From Hippasteria phrygiana (taxonomy: Eukaryota > Echinodermata > Asteroidea > Valvatida > Goniasteridae): a stretch of DNA of 64,000 nucleotides. The DNA is taken from positions 2,418,001 through 2,482,000 of the forward strand of contig JAZGUH010000199.1 of assembly GCA_037893225.1 (NCBI GenBank). Reading direction: 5' to 3'. A program made the position numbers and the translations under genes. The notes under the pieces were generated by a model. It searched no databases and was not told the origin of the DNA. It saw only the letters and a list, made by a program, of their open reading frames with translations. Shown here piece by piece: positions 50,132 to 60,556 of the stretch. How positions within the stretch are numbered: the stretch's first letter is position 1; each line of letters starts with the position of its first letter.

Positions 50132-52404
50132 TTTTTGAAAAGTCGGTGGCCATCCTGGAAAATGGGTGTGGCGGCCATTTTGGAAAAACGAAATAAAAGA
50201 GCCTCTTTCATTTCTATTGACAGAAACGGAACTCTAAACGTGTTTATATTTTAACCATAAAGTACAAATTGGCCAGAAAGTACAAATTCTTGTATACAGT
50301 TTGTGAAGGTTTGTACCCTAAGCAGTTCTGCGGCCTCCAAGTATATAAATATAGATATGAATAAATATATATAAATATGTATAATTTGTTCATTTTTTGT
50401 GTGTTTGGATGTATTGAATGTTTTATACTATTGTGAATGTACAGTTATGAAATCTATATTATGCATCGTGATTGTTGTTAAATGTGTGAACCATTTCTGA
50501 AATTCTTTTCTTTTGTTCATTTTTTTTTGTTTGGGGGGGGGTTGGTTTTCTTTTGGGGGGGGGGGAGGTGGAGGTGGGGATTTTCGTGGTCCAATATAAG
50601 ATACATGAATGAGAGACATACAGTAATTTTAAATACTAGGAAGTACTTAACTGCCCTATTTGCCCCTTGTTGATTTTTTTTTTCACAACTACCAAACGAA
50701 CAAATAATATTGAGCTGAAAACTTGCAAATGGTTGCAATATAAAACAAGAATCTGACTCGGGTGCTCACATTTGAGAGAAATGAATGAAAATGTCAATTT
50801 AAACTTTCTGGTATCAAATTTATTTGGGGGTGGGGGGGAGGCGTTGGCTGTCACTCAGATTGTAAACTTTATGCCTCTGGCTTTCATACACAATGTACAC
50901 ACTATCTGAGGACAACACACCGGTCCCACAGTCACATAGAGGTCATTGGGACCTGAGAATGTCCCCACAACTCCATTCTAATTTTTCTTGGGATAAAGAT
51001 CTTCCCCACAACATTGTCATTGCTAGGGCACACACACACAGTTATGTTTTTGCTACATGACTGAAATTCAAGCTGTTCTCTTCCATTGTTTATATTGTTT
51101 GGACTTTTTGAACTTTTGTTTTGCCGTCTCCAACTGTGTATATGATAAATACTGAGGACATGAGCTTTGTTCCAAGTCCTCGGTTGTTAAAGGATAAACA
51201 TGAACACACTTTCCTGTGCATGCATACAGTTCGTGGAACCTGTATGACGGCTAGAGATAGTTGGGCTAGGTGCCTGGTATTGATTAAAGAAACCCTGACT
51301 TTCTTGAATTGAAAGCGTAATATACCCCCTTCACATGCACCCAATTTGCTTCGGGCAATTTTTTGCATATTCTGAGACCGTCTAGTGAGTATTTTGTTTT
51401 GAAATTTCTTGGATTGTATGCTAATGAATTTCCATATTCATGAGCATTGCAGCGGCTTTGTCTTCGGCTTTTTATAATTTTAGGTCCACGAGACGTGGCT
51501 ATGATCTGGCGCACTTTTTGGAGTATAGGGGGAAAGCTGGAGACGAAGCCGAAAGTTGGAAACTGGCCAGTACGTGCAGATTTTCCCCGAGTGATTTCAG
51601 AAGAAACAAATTTTCAAGGGGTGGTCGTGTTCCTTTTTTTATATACCGTAGCAGTTTTTAGACGAATGCTTTTGAGCTCTATGCGGCAATGTGTTCCTTT
51701 AATCGCCCCAACAGGTTTTTGGGGGAAATATGTTTCAGTTTTGCTCAGTGACAACAAAATGTTTAAGGCTTTTTTACAGAATCACTTTTGCCATTGCGGT
51801 TTAATCTCAACTTTGACAAACTCGCTACATCTTCATAATGCAGTGTATTCACAATTTGAAAAAAGCAAAATAATGCTAATTACCTGTCAACTGGAAATTA
51901 AGATTAAATTATTCGGGTGATTTTGTTCTCTTATATTATTATTTATTTTTTTTTGGGGGGGGGGGTGTATTCTACCTGTCGGAGGTCAATGGCAAACAAA
52001 GGATGTCTTTCAGTATTCAGATTTTATGAATAATTAGTCTAGTCGGCCTCATATTATGAATAATATATATTTAAAGAACTTTTATTAAAGCAGGAATTGT
52101 GTATAATTATGAAGTTGATCGATATCTCTGCTATTGTGGGGTCTTTCTTGAAATCTTCCAGTTCTTTGGGTCTTTTTTTGTTTTTCAGTTTAAATTGTGT
52201 AGCAAAACCAAATTTGAGAAATTCTTGCCTTAGATCTTATAATTTATTACTTTAAAGGTTTGTAGCAATGAATAATAACACGTCTGTTTATAGCCATATT
52301 CAATTCATTCCTGTGCAGTTTTATTGGGTTTTTTTCTGAGTTAGTTATTTATTTATTTATTTATTATTATTATTATTATTTATTTTTTGGGGGGGCGTGG
52401 TGGG
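50132..52404. other. Intergenic, unassigned
   Basis: No gene is recognised. Poly-G runs near 50533-50571 and 50825-50838. The frames at 51121-51312 and 51447-51920 have no family resemblance and no splice context. Confidence 0.4.
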
Positions 52405-52628
52405 GGTGGACCAATTTTACGGAGCTTTTGAGCACAAAAAGATTGTTTGACAGCATGAAAAAAAAATCTCGTTAATAAAAACGGGTTATACCAGCCAAAA
52501 CTGTATGCGATTTTCATACCGAAGCAACCAGCTGAATACCAAGCAATATGCATTTGCTAATACCAAAATGAAGTATTTTCATGCTAAGCACATTTGTTGT
52601 GCTTGGCAGCTCCGTGGAATTGGTCCCG
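52405..52628. mobile_element. AGCTCC/GGAGCT-family MITE, copy 3
   Basis: Left GGACCAATTTTACGGAGCTT, right GGCAGCTCCGTGGAATTGGT. Contains AACGGGTTATACCAGCCAAA and TGTATGCGAT. A run of ATT repeats lies just upstream (about 52345-52382). Confidence 0.7.
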
Positions 52629-52912
52629 GGTTATTAAACGCGGGAACTTTGGGTTCCGATCCCATGCGCGTACTACCACATAACTTGGTTGTGGTCAATT
52701 GCCCAAACTCGTAACCCCGGGTAAAATTGCTACGAGCTATTCCTATAGTGCGGCTATCATGTGCAGCGATCCGTAGTAACCGTACATTTTATGGGTCATT
52801 GGCCTTTACATGCACCGGAATGAATACACCAGAATGAATACACCAGAATACATTTTCAAAAACTTCCAAGGATACACAAGAGACACCGAGTTCACCATTG
52901 TTGTTGGTTGTG

Positions 52913-52947
<35 letters not shown>

Positions 52948-53203
52948 CCAACCAACCTCGACGTGAAATCGCCGACGCTGGCGACTCCTGTCGAATTGCC
53001 TCTTCGCCGAGGTTCTAAACGGTCAGTTGGAGGCGCAGGATCATGCATCATTTTGGTAACCTGCACCGATTGCACCAGGTAATGGTGAAAAGGAAAAGGT
53101 TTGCCAGGCCCAGGGTTAATAAAATCGGCGCCCCTCCACGTTTCGGCGCGCCTTGGACAATCATTTTGGTGAAACAAGAAAGAAATAGGCCTACATAATT
53201 ATA

Positions 53204-53452
53204 CAGGCGCAGATCCAGAGGAAAGTTGGGATCGAACCCCGCCCCCCCCCCCCCCCCCCCCCCCCCCACTCGTTGGTAGAAACCAGAAAAGAAAAGCAAA
53301 ATCCCGTAAAGGTCTTATTTTGCGTGTACGGGCAAGAACAAAACAGAGGTTAAATATCGCCACCAACGTTAAGAAACTTTTTGGGCAAATAATTATAAGT
53401 TTAAGAAATTGAGGAACCCCCCGCCCTGCAAACAATCCAGGTTCCGCCCCTG
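53204..53452. mobile_element. hAT-like MITE, ends CAGGCGCAGATCCAG
   Basis: Left CAGGCGCAGATCCAG, right CCAGGTTCCGCCCCTG, similar to the ends of 23632-23905. The interior has a poly-C tract of about 28 bases near 53243-53270. Another long poly-C is at 52918-52945. Confidence 0.65.
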
Positions 53453-54007
53453 GAATACTCTAAAACTTATTTTAAAATAGAATTTAGAAAAGTTTGCCCC
53501 ACGGCCGCCTTTTGGGTTTATGCATGGAGGTAATTAGAATCATTGTAACCTCCATAGTGCCTTTCGATCTCCACGCGCAGCAGGCCAGGCTTGAGGCCAC
53601 TCGAACAAAATTGTCACAGAACAAGTTTCACAAACTTGAACAAGTTTGTATGGACGATCGATTATGAAGCCCAAAAGTTCACAACCAAACTTTTGGGCCA
53701 CCATAAAATTCTGCTAGTAGAAATTTAGGATTTTTACTTGTCCACTTTTGGGGCACCGAAATAGTCGTCAAAGTAAAATCAAAATTTCTGCTCGCAGAAA
53801 ATTGAAAACGGGTGTCACGTCTTGTAGAAAACTGAAAATTCTGCAAGCATAAAAATTAAGTGTGAGAACAGGTAGAGGGCGCTCTACTTATATTTATAAG
53901 ATGTTCTGTTCTGATGACGCGACGGCGGCAGCGTGATTTTCAACAGAAAATTTAGTACATTTAGATTTTTTTTTTTACGATTAACGACCACTGGAACTTG
54001 TGCCACA

Positions 54008-54050
54008 ATGGCAGAACCAGAGAAGGAAAATGAAGTCTCTGACACCAAAG
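54008..54050 (+). CDS. SDR exon 1: start codon, hydrophilic N-terminus
   Basis: ATG in the context CCACAATGG, encoding MAEPEKENEVSDTK, then donor G/GTAATC. No signal peptide is visible, so a cytosolic or cytosol-facing enzyme is likely. A TATA-like TTATATTTATAAG lies at about 53887-53899, and its role is untested. Confidence 0.8.
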
Positions 54051-57000
54051 GTAATCTTTTATTTGCGTGGAGTGTCTTGATGTCCACCTGTCCTGCCTGC
54101 ACGATATTATATAAAAACACTAGATAAAGTACACACGTGTATGTTCACGTATATAAATGCGCCAATTAAAGTCTATCCACAGGCACGTATGCTGCACTAC
54201 TCGCACAGTAAGCATGGAGGAATAACCATGGACATGGTACTATTACTTAGCTTGAAAATTCCAGCTCTAGGCTCATGACAGATTCGGCGAATCTCACATG
54301 TCATGAGCCTAGAGCTGGAATTTTTAAGCTAACTTGTAATGTAATGAAAACTGTCACTGTCAGTGACCATGCCAAGAACTAATTAACACAGTGAACACAA
54401 ACTTTCTTCCCCTATAATTTTTATATTGCACGAATGGTTCAAACTTAAACTTAAAGGTTGTGCTGTGGCCTCGTGGCTTAGTGTATTGAACTCAAGATCT
54501 CGGTGATACTGCAGATTGTGGGTTCGAGACCCGCTGGAGGTCATAGTGCTTGTGTCCTTGAGCAAGGCACTTTGTCACAAGTTGCTTCTCTCCACCCAGG
54601 AGTAAATGGGTACCTGTGAGGGCAGTGATGGTTATTTGTTTGATTAGACTGTGTGCGCTTAAAATAGCAGCCGGGGCTGTCTACTCCCCAGGGAGCTGAG
54701 AAGGTTTCAGGAATGATTAATGTGCCCGATGACCAGGGGTAATAATATGTGTAAAGCGCTTTGATCTTGCTAAAAGCGCTATATAAGAACCTGTATTATT
54801 ATTATTATTATTATGTGTTTCTGACCCATTTGATTTAGCATTTAGGTGTGTGTGTTTAGTGTTTTTGCATTCAATAGCGGACCTTAACAATAGAGGACAA
54901 TAGGGTAATTGTTACCTTTAGCACACCTCTATTTTTTTTTTTACGAGTTCCGTTCAAAACTGACTTTTGCAGATCACTTTACAGTACCAAAGTGACTTTT
55001 TCAGGCTAAAGCAGTCTTTTTTTTCTTCAGATTAACTCCTGTTTGTTATAATTTTGAAATGCACTTTCAAAGAAAATGTGACTTTCCTACCTTTGTTTGC
55101 AGTCAGAGACGTTGCCATTTTACCCCATAATTTCCCTCATATAAAATCAAAACCCTGCCATCTTTCCACAAAATTAAGCTTCATATTCAACACGAACTAT
55201 TTTGATGATTTCAAGCACACAGAGTGACTTTTCCTGCCTGTATCATCGCAAAATAGTGAGGTAAGTTCCGAAACATAAACTGTCTCCTTCGTTCTCTTAT
55301 ATGGAACGGGGTCCTAAAGGTAACGATTACCGACAAGAGGGTCCACGATTGTGTCAAGGTCCACGATTGAAAATCGTGTACAAAACATATGGGAGGCCTT
55401 CCGAAAAAGTTGAAGTACAAACAAAAGAGGGACAATAGGAAGTCCACGATTGAAGGTGTTTACAAACATGGGTGTGTGTGTGTGGGGGGGGGGGGGAATC
55501 AAAGTAAAATCTTTCCTAGGAGAGTAGTGTCCCAGGGCGGGGATATTGGTCACTAATGACAACCCCCACATTAGGGGTGGGTGGGGCAGCCCAGGGATGG
55601 GGGGGAGGGAAAAACAATTGATACGTACTTGACTCTTTAGAAAGAAAATTTCACTTCATTTTTAAGGCTGAAATATTTCTGTGGTCTTCCCTTGCTGCCT
55701 GCGTAGTCTGTATCCTAACCGGAGCCAATAGGGGCGTGGGCCTCAAGGCAGCTGAGAAGTTTGCAGCGGCTGGCTACGAAGTCATACTGGCCTGCCGAGA
55801 CGAGACCAAGGCACAGAAGGCCATCGAAATGTTGCAGACCGCTAACCCGGCCGCAAAGCTGCTGTTCATGCAGGTATGTTGGCCTGGAGTTCCGTGGAGA
55901 AGTGCGTTTCATGGAGCTGGGCCGAAGTTTGTGAAGCTGCTATAGTAGAAAATATTGTTAAGAAAATGATTTACATGCCAAGAAGATTTCTGCAGAGAAC
56001 CGGACCATTTCTCAAACCCTTCGTCTTTGGCTCTGGCTTGGTGTAACTTTTCACTTGCTCATCCACAGCTTGACCTCGCATCGCTGAAGTCAGTCCGCCA
56101 GTTCGTAGAGGGCTTTCACGCCACAGGCAGACCCCTCCACGTCCTGTGCAACAATGCTGGGATGTCATCAGGTTTTAGAAACGGCCAGGGCCCCTTCAAG
56201 ACCGAGGACGGGTTTGAGGTCACGTTCGGAATCAACCATCTTGGTAAGCGGGTTCATAAATGTCTTCGTCATTGCAGTCAAACTTCCCGTCAGTGAACAT
56301 TGTCCGAAACCCAATGTGTCCTCGGCTTTTTATGACTTTAAGATTTGGCAAGAGTACTTAATTCTCTTGGCTAGTCTTGTGTGACCTTTAACCTCTCTCT
56401 TACTTTCAGGTCACTTCCTGTTGACCTTGCTCCTTTTGGATGACCTGAGGAGGACGGCATCGGATGCTAGTGAGGCGCGCATTGTCATAACGACGTCATC
56501 CCTCCATGATCCCAACAACAAAGGCAAGCGAGGTAGGTTTACAAATGTCACCCTTCGACACCGAAGTAACTGAGAAGTTGATCAGCCACATTTTTTTCTG
56601 ACGGTAAAGTCATGTGTTAGGTAGAACACTGGCCGTACGCAATTGGATCGTAATCCAAAAGTCAACTTTCCAGTGGAATGATGATGTCTGCTCGGCTCTC
56701 AGAAGATAGTGACTTCCAGCTGATTTCATTGTGCAACATGACATGTGCCTTGTCGCTACAAACTGAGTAGAAATTTGCACTGTAGCGCTCCGAGTTAAAA
56801 GCAAAAACTGTCAAGTTGATTTTGGGATTTTATTATTTTTACATACAAAAAAACCTATTCTATCACATCACAAAGTTTTTTATTAAAACTCCAATTAAAT
56901 CTCCAATTGCTTTTTTTGGGGGGGTGGATTTTTTCTTCTTCTATAGTTATAGAATGCACAATTAAATAATTGTGAGCTTCATTTTCTTAAGTGAAAATTC

Positions 57001-59479
57001 TAAAAAAAGAAATGCTGTTCTCGTTTAACCTACAGGACCAGGTGCACATCTAGACTTTGACAATCTACAACTCTTGGAAGGCGAGTTCAGTGGGGAACTC
57101 GCATACAAGAACTCCAAGCTGGCCAATGTAGCGTTCGTGAAGGAGCTCGCACGGAGACTAGAGGGGTCAGGGGTCACCGTCTATGCCGTCTGTCCAGGTT
57201 AGGAACATGGAAAACTGGCATGAGGGAATGAAAGATGATTATGCTGGTTTAAGGGAATTTCTGTCTTTTAAGGGAATTTCTGTCTTTTCGGGTCGGGTCG
57301 TGTCGTGTCGTGTCGGGTCGGGTCGGGTCGGGTCGTGTCGTGTCGTGTCGTGTCGTGTCGTGTCGTGTCGTGTCGTGTCGTGTCGTGTCGTGTCGTGTCG
57401 TGTCGTGTCGTGTCGTGTCGTGTCGTGCCGTGTCGTGTCGTGTCGTGTCGTGTCGTGTCGTGTCGTGTCGTGTCGTGTCGTGTCGTGTCGTGTCGTGTCG
57501 TGTCGTGTCGTGTCGTGTCGTGTCGTGTCGTGTCGTGTCGTGTCGTGTCGTGTCGTGTCGTGTCGTGTCATATTATATTATATTATATGCATCTCTAATG
57601 ATCATTTCTAGTGTTCTGGTTTGAAGTTGAAGTTGTTCTATTTGTTTCCCATAAACGTATTTTTCCCAAGGGTTCATCCCATCCACCGGGCTGAACCGGA
57701 ATGAAAGCGCCATGACACGGTTCATGGTGGGAACAATGCTCGCTCCGATGTTCTGGTGGAAAGGAGTAACACGGACTGAGGACCAAGGGGGAGAGTCGGT
57801 CTTTCACGCCGGCACCGACCCAAGCTTGAAAGGTAAAGGAGTCAGGGATCCAGACCTGGGAGAATAATTTCGCTTTAGCAAAAAGGTTTACCAAACAAAA
57901 TTGCATGCGAGGTATAATTCTTGTGAATAGTTCTCAGTGGACTTCTGCTTAGCGGTAACATTTTGCTAATCAATTTTTGCACTAATAAGCAGCTCCATGA
58001 AATAACCCAGTTCAGTATCTCAAAGGTCAAAGGTTATTCGGGATAAAATTGCTGACGTAATGTCACGCCATGTTACGCGAATGCCCATTCCGATTGAATT
58101 TAACACATGCATGTTGTGCAACCACCTTTTGCATTCACACGCGCGCGTTAGGTCACGCGGGTCATTCGGGATAAAATGCCATTGTGCACATGCGCAGTTG
58201 AAATACTGTACTGGCTTATTGGTCCCTGGACCCAGTTTCTGCTAATGAAATATTGCTGATCAGATTTTCCCGCTTTGCAGAAATTAGCTTAGAACCAGTG
58301 GTAAGCATTATACATCACATGCTGTTTTGACTGGTTTTTTGCATAGCTAAGCTAAGTTTTGTGCTTATAAACGGCTCCATGAAGTGGCCCCCTTATCTGA
58401 CGGGGAAATATGTTTTGTAGACTTTCAGACTAGCCTTGCTTGATCTACCTGTCAAGCATAGAGGTTTAATTCTTGTTTGGGCACAAGGCCAGGCACAAGG
58501 CCAGCTACAAGGCCAGCTACAAGGCCAGCTTGCAACAGGCACAAGTAACAGGCATAAACCATGACAAAGGAATGCTTTTATTACAGTTCATTTAAATAGC
58601 TTGAGAACTGGATTAAGACTGCTGGCCTTGTGCTGGCCTTGTGCTGGCCTTGTGCTGGCCTTGTGCTGGCCTTGTGCTGGCCTTGTGCTGGCCTTGTGCT
58701 GGCCTTGTGCTGGCCTTGTGCTGGCCTTGTGCTGGCCTTGTGCTGGCCTTGTGCTGGCCTTGTGCTGGCCTTGACTACATCACTGCAATCTTGGGTCATG
58801 CATTCAATAGTGTAACCTTTATATGATGCGTGTGTCAAAGGTCAAGTACTGAGGTCAAAGGTCAAGTACTGAGGTCAAGGGTCTTTTGCTGTCAAGTTCT
58901 AAAATAGGCTGGAATTGTCCAACTTGTCTCATTTGAAAACTGGAAGTCCAATTGGAATCAAACTTGGGTCATACATGCACTATTGTAACCTTTGTATGAT
59001 GGTTGTGTCAAAGGTCAAGTACTCAGGTCAAAGGTCATGTGAGGCCAAGTTGTAAAAGAGGCTGGAATTGTAAAACTGGTCATTGTGCTATTGTGCCGAT
59101 TGAGGTGTCAAAATGTGCAGAGAACATGATTAACGTTTAAGCAAGCGAGACGCGTGGTTCGAGAACCACCTTGTTTTATTATAATTTCTCCATTTTATTT
59201 TTTAAAATGTGACAATTCCTTTGGAGTTATTTTTGAAAATGTACAAACATTTCAGGCATCCTCCCACCCACCCCCCCCCCCCCCCCCCCAAAAAGAGTGA
59301 TGGGATGAGTATAAACAATTCTTGTAAAAACGTTGCCGTTGTCAGGTAAAACTGGTGGCTACTTCCGAGACTGTCAAGAAACGGAGAGCTCAGAAGAATC
59401 CAACGACATCGAAGTGGCCAAGAAATTATGGGATGTCAGCGCAAAGATGGTGCGGCTTGAGGAAGAGAAGAATGTTTGA
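54008..59479 (+). CDS. Short-chain dehydrogenase/reductase, POR-like or RDH-like, 7 exons
   Basis: NAD(P)-dependent oxidoreductase of the SDR superfamily. The seven exons listed below join in frame to 321 residues plus stop. The Rossmann start has TGANRGVG (19-26), the nucleotide-binding glycine motif. NNAG lies at 98-101, the catalytic Ser region ITTSS at 155-159 and YKNSK at 193-197 (YxxxK). PG at 223-224 is followed by FIPSTGL. All four key motifs are intact. The segment LDLASLKSVRQFVEGF with GRPL, and the tail DPSL ... YF ... SNDIEVAKKLWDVSAKMV, resemble protochlorophyllide-reductase-like SDRs more than vertebrate retinol dehydrogenases. No light-driven activity is implied. The substrate is unknown. 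I chose the start at 54008 because of the good context (CCACAATGG) and the in-frame splice to the Rossmann exon. Confidence 0.92.
54247..54332. repeat. Near-perfect 34-bp-stem hairpin in SDR intron 1
   Basis: TTAGCTTGAAAATTCCAGCT at left pairs with AGCTGGAATTTTTAAGCTAA at right. Each arm is 34 bases with one mismatch. The loop of 18 bases contains a smaller GATTCGGCGAATC hairpin. Total 86 bases. It could be a MITE or a hairpin RNA precursor. Confidence 0.85.
54459..54814 (+). mobile_element. tRNA-derived SINE (family A), copy 3 (best preserved)
   Basis: TGTGGCCTCGTGGCTTAGTG (A-box-like), GTGGGTTCGAGACCCGCTGG (B-box-like), the body GAGCAAGGCACTTTGTCACA, TCTCTCCACCCAGGAGTAAA, GAGCTGAGAAGGTTTCAGGA and ATGACCAGGGGTAATAATAT. 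The 3' end GTAAAGCGCTTTGATC, CGCTATATAAGAACC and (ATT)n is complete. SDR intron 1. Confidence 0.85.
55707..55873 (+). CDS. SDR exon 2: Rossmann nucleotide-binding start
   Basis: Acceptor TTGCTGCCTGCGTAG, donor CAG/GTATGT, residues 15-70. VCILTGANRGVGLKAAEKFA then AGYEVILACRDETKAQKAIE. TGxxxGxG intact. The Arg in ACRD (a basic residue after strand 2) suggests NADP preference (inference from family). Confidence 0.93.
56069..56243 (+). CDS. SDR exon 3: NNAG segment
   Basis: Acceptor TTGCTCATCCACAG, donor G/GTAAGC, residues 71-129. LDLASLKSVRQFVEGFHATG then RPLHVLCNNAGMSSG and FKTEDGFEVTFGINHLG. The NNAG and NHLGHF motifs are standard for the classical SDR fold. The next exon supplies HF. Confidence 0.93.
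56410..56532 (+). CDS. SDR exon 4: catalytic serine strand
   Basis: Acceptor CTCTTACTTTCAG, donor G/GTAGGT, residues 129-170. HFLLTLLLLDDLRRT then EARIVITTSSLHDPNNKGKR. The catalytic Ser is expected at 158 or 159. Confidence 0.92.
57036..57197 (+). CDS. SDR exon 5: YxxxK active site
   Basis: Acceptor TTTAACCTACAG, donor G/GTTAGG, residues 170-224. LDFDNLQLLEGEFSGELAYK then NSKLANVAFVKELARRLEGS and GVTVYAVCPG. Tyr 193 and Lys 197 form the YxxxK pair. A (TGTCG)n block starts about 90 bases downstream. Confidence 0.93.
57290..57568. repeat. (TGTCG)n microsatellite, about 55 units
   Basis: A nearly pure pentanucleotide (TGTCG, with some GGTCG units at the left and one TGCCG near 57425) about 280 bases long. 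Frames on both strands stay open, giving false repeat proteins of 97-142 codons. It lies in SDR intron 5 and does not touch a splice site. The right edge changes abruptly to TATTATATTA. Confidence 0.95.
57671..57832 (+). CDS. SDR exon 6: substrate loop
   Basis: Acceptor TTTTTCCCAAG (AAG, a weaker but usable acceptor; the phase fits exactly), donor G/GTAAAG, residues 224-278. GFIPSTGLNRNESAMTRFMV, then GTMLAPMFWWKGVTRTEDQG and GESVFHAGTDPSLKG. The PG ... TGL pattern is shared with POR-like SDRs. Confidence 0.91.
57860..58008. mobile_element. AGCTCC/GGAGCT-family MITE, copy 4
   Basis: Contains AAAAGGTTTACCAAACAAAA, TTGCATGCGAGGTATAATTC and, at right, AGCAGCTCCATGAAATAACC. The left end is decayed. 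Confidence 0.55.
58231..58391. mobile_element. AGCTCC/GGAGCT-family MITE, copy 5
   Basis: TTTCTGCTAATGAAATATTG, AAGCATTATACATCACATGC, and the right end AACGGCTCCATGAAGTGGCC. In the same SDR intron as copy 4. Confidence 0.6.
58455..58790. mobile_element. TU-like foldback element with 11-bp repeat arms
   Basis: The left arm has diverged copies of AAGGCCAGCTAC (58485-58535). The core is at 58540-58612 (AAGTAACAGG, ATGACAAAGGAATGC, TTCATTTAAATAGCTTG). The right arm has about 13 copies of the inverted unit GCTGGCCTTGT (58622-58770), then GACTACATCACTGCAAT. The core matches that of 41049-41432, while the repeat unit differs. Confidence 0.7.
58785..59080 (+). promoter_or_regulatory. Tandem block with perfect DR1 nuclear-receptor sites
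   Basis: Two diverged copies of a segment of about 175 bases (CTTGGGTCAT, TAACCTTT, TGTGTCAAAGGTCAAGTACT, AGGCTGGAATTGT). Perfect AGGTCAAAGGTCA (half-sites spaced by one base) occurs at 58852-58864 and 59025-59037. Extra half-sites lie at 58839-58844 and 58872-58877. A near match AGGTCAAAGGTTA is at 58024-58036 in the same intron. DR1 is the binding form for RXR, HNF4 and COUP-type receptors (established). Function here is inferred only from the motif. Confidence 0.5.
59346..59479 (+). CDS. SDR exon 7: C-terminus and stop
   Basis: Acceptor TTGCCGTTGTCAG, residues 278-321 and TGA. GKTGGYFRDCQETESSEESN then DIEVAKKLWDVSAKMVRLEE and EKNV. The SNDIEVAKKLWDVSAKMV helix corresponds to the C-terminal helix SDAEKARKVWEVSEKLV of POR-type enzymes (from family memory). 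Confidence 0.92.
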
Positions 59480-59642
59480 GAATCAACCTGCCTATTCCTT
59501 CAGCAAAAGATTAATGGAATATTAGGCAATATTAAAAAGAAAAGGATGTTTATTAAATTCTACTTTTCCCATATCTGGCTGACACTATTTTGGGCTCCTG
59601 ACCATCCCAAGAAAACCTTTGCCTTGCTGCCAACTTTGACCC
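59480..59642 (+). other. Start of SDR 3' UTR
   Basis: Follows the stop codon. No clear poly-A signal lies within the first 160 bases (ATTAAAAAG at about 59529 is weak). The next candidate AATAAA is at 61769-61774. Confidence 0.4.
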
Positions 59643-59752
59643 CGTTCCCACTAGATCCACCAATTGGGGGATCTGATCTACCTTTTGCCAAATTGCCGGA
59701 TCAGATCCCACAATTGGTGGATCAGATCCTGCAATTGTGTGTAGTGGGAACG
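59643..59752. mobile_element. 110-bp MITE with CGTTCCCACTA ends
   Basis: CGTTCCCACTA at left and its exact complement TAGTGGGAACG at right. GATCCACCAATTG and CAATTGGTGGATC pair inside, and GATCAGATC boxes recur. A relative containing AAAAGGTGGATCAA and TTGATCCACCTTTT is at 60420-60556. Confidence 0.75.
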
Positions 59753-60419
59753 CTAACCTGCAATTAGCGTGAATGCAAAAGGTAGATCTGATCTGGCAAT
59801 TTGACCTGTCAACCTCCTGTTGGTGGTGCACGAGAGGCCCAAAATTGTTGTGGTCTGATGAACGAAGAAAAACATTTATAAGGCGTGTAGCTCATGTGAA
59901 AATTTCCCATGTGCACGACATGCACAATAAGCAACTACTGAACTACGGGCTGTATACAAAATGTGTCACCACGCTTGCGCGATGCATGCAAGCATGCATG
60001 CGTGCAGCGCACATGTGTATGTCCTAGGACGTTTACAATTTTCGTTGCGTACTGGAAAGTCGTCCGTTTCTAAACCTTTTTCATTTGTGTAATTGTACTT
60101 ATTTTTCCATTTATAAATAATTCCGTGTTAGTGTATAGCCCGCAGCGTGTCATAGAACAACAACCGTAGCAAAGTTTGAAGAAAATACGTTTTATACGTT
60201 CGATACGATTGGAGCCAGTACTAACGTTACATAGTACTTCTCATTTGGATTTCTTCCTCCATGTTGAAACTTCGAACATCAAAACATCGCAGATGCAGCT
60301 GTATGTATACGTATGCAATTTGACCCATCCCAGCATGCAACGCTGCCACAAAGCGCGTGCTCAGCAAGCAAGTGCATGCGTAATACCATGGAGGAAGTAC
60401 CGAACTCGATCAGTGACCT

Positions 60420-60556
60420 TTCGGACTCGAAAAGGTGGATCAAGCATAAGTGGGAATTAACGCGACTTGCGGTTTCCTTGCAGTTAGTCAACGATCGCAC
60501 CAAAATGCCGGATCTTAATTGATCCACCTTTTTCCAATTCGAGTGGGAACTCGGTC
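60420..60556. mobile_element. Inverted-repeat relative of the CGTTCCCACTA element
   Basis: ACTCGAAAAGGTGGATCAAG at left and TTGATCCACCTTTTTCCAAT then TCGAGTGGGAACTC at right form the inverted arms. A poly-C tract (about 24 bases) follows at 60571-60594. Confidence 0.6.

Noticed and set aside
57183..57624. Four long frames of Cys-Arg-Val or Thr-Arg-His repeats
   Set aside because: Artefacts of the TGTCG microsatellite. The first only overlaps the end of SDR exon 5 in a different frame.
58581..58838. Frames rich in Ala-Leu-Cys-Trp-Pro or Pro-Ala-Gln-Gly
   Set aside because: Translation of the 11-bp arm of the second foldback element.
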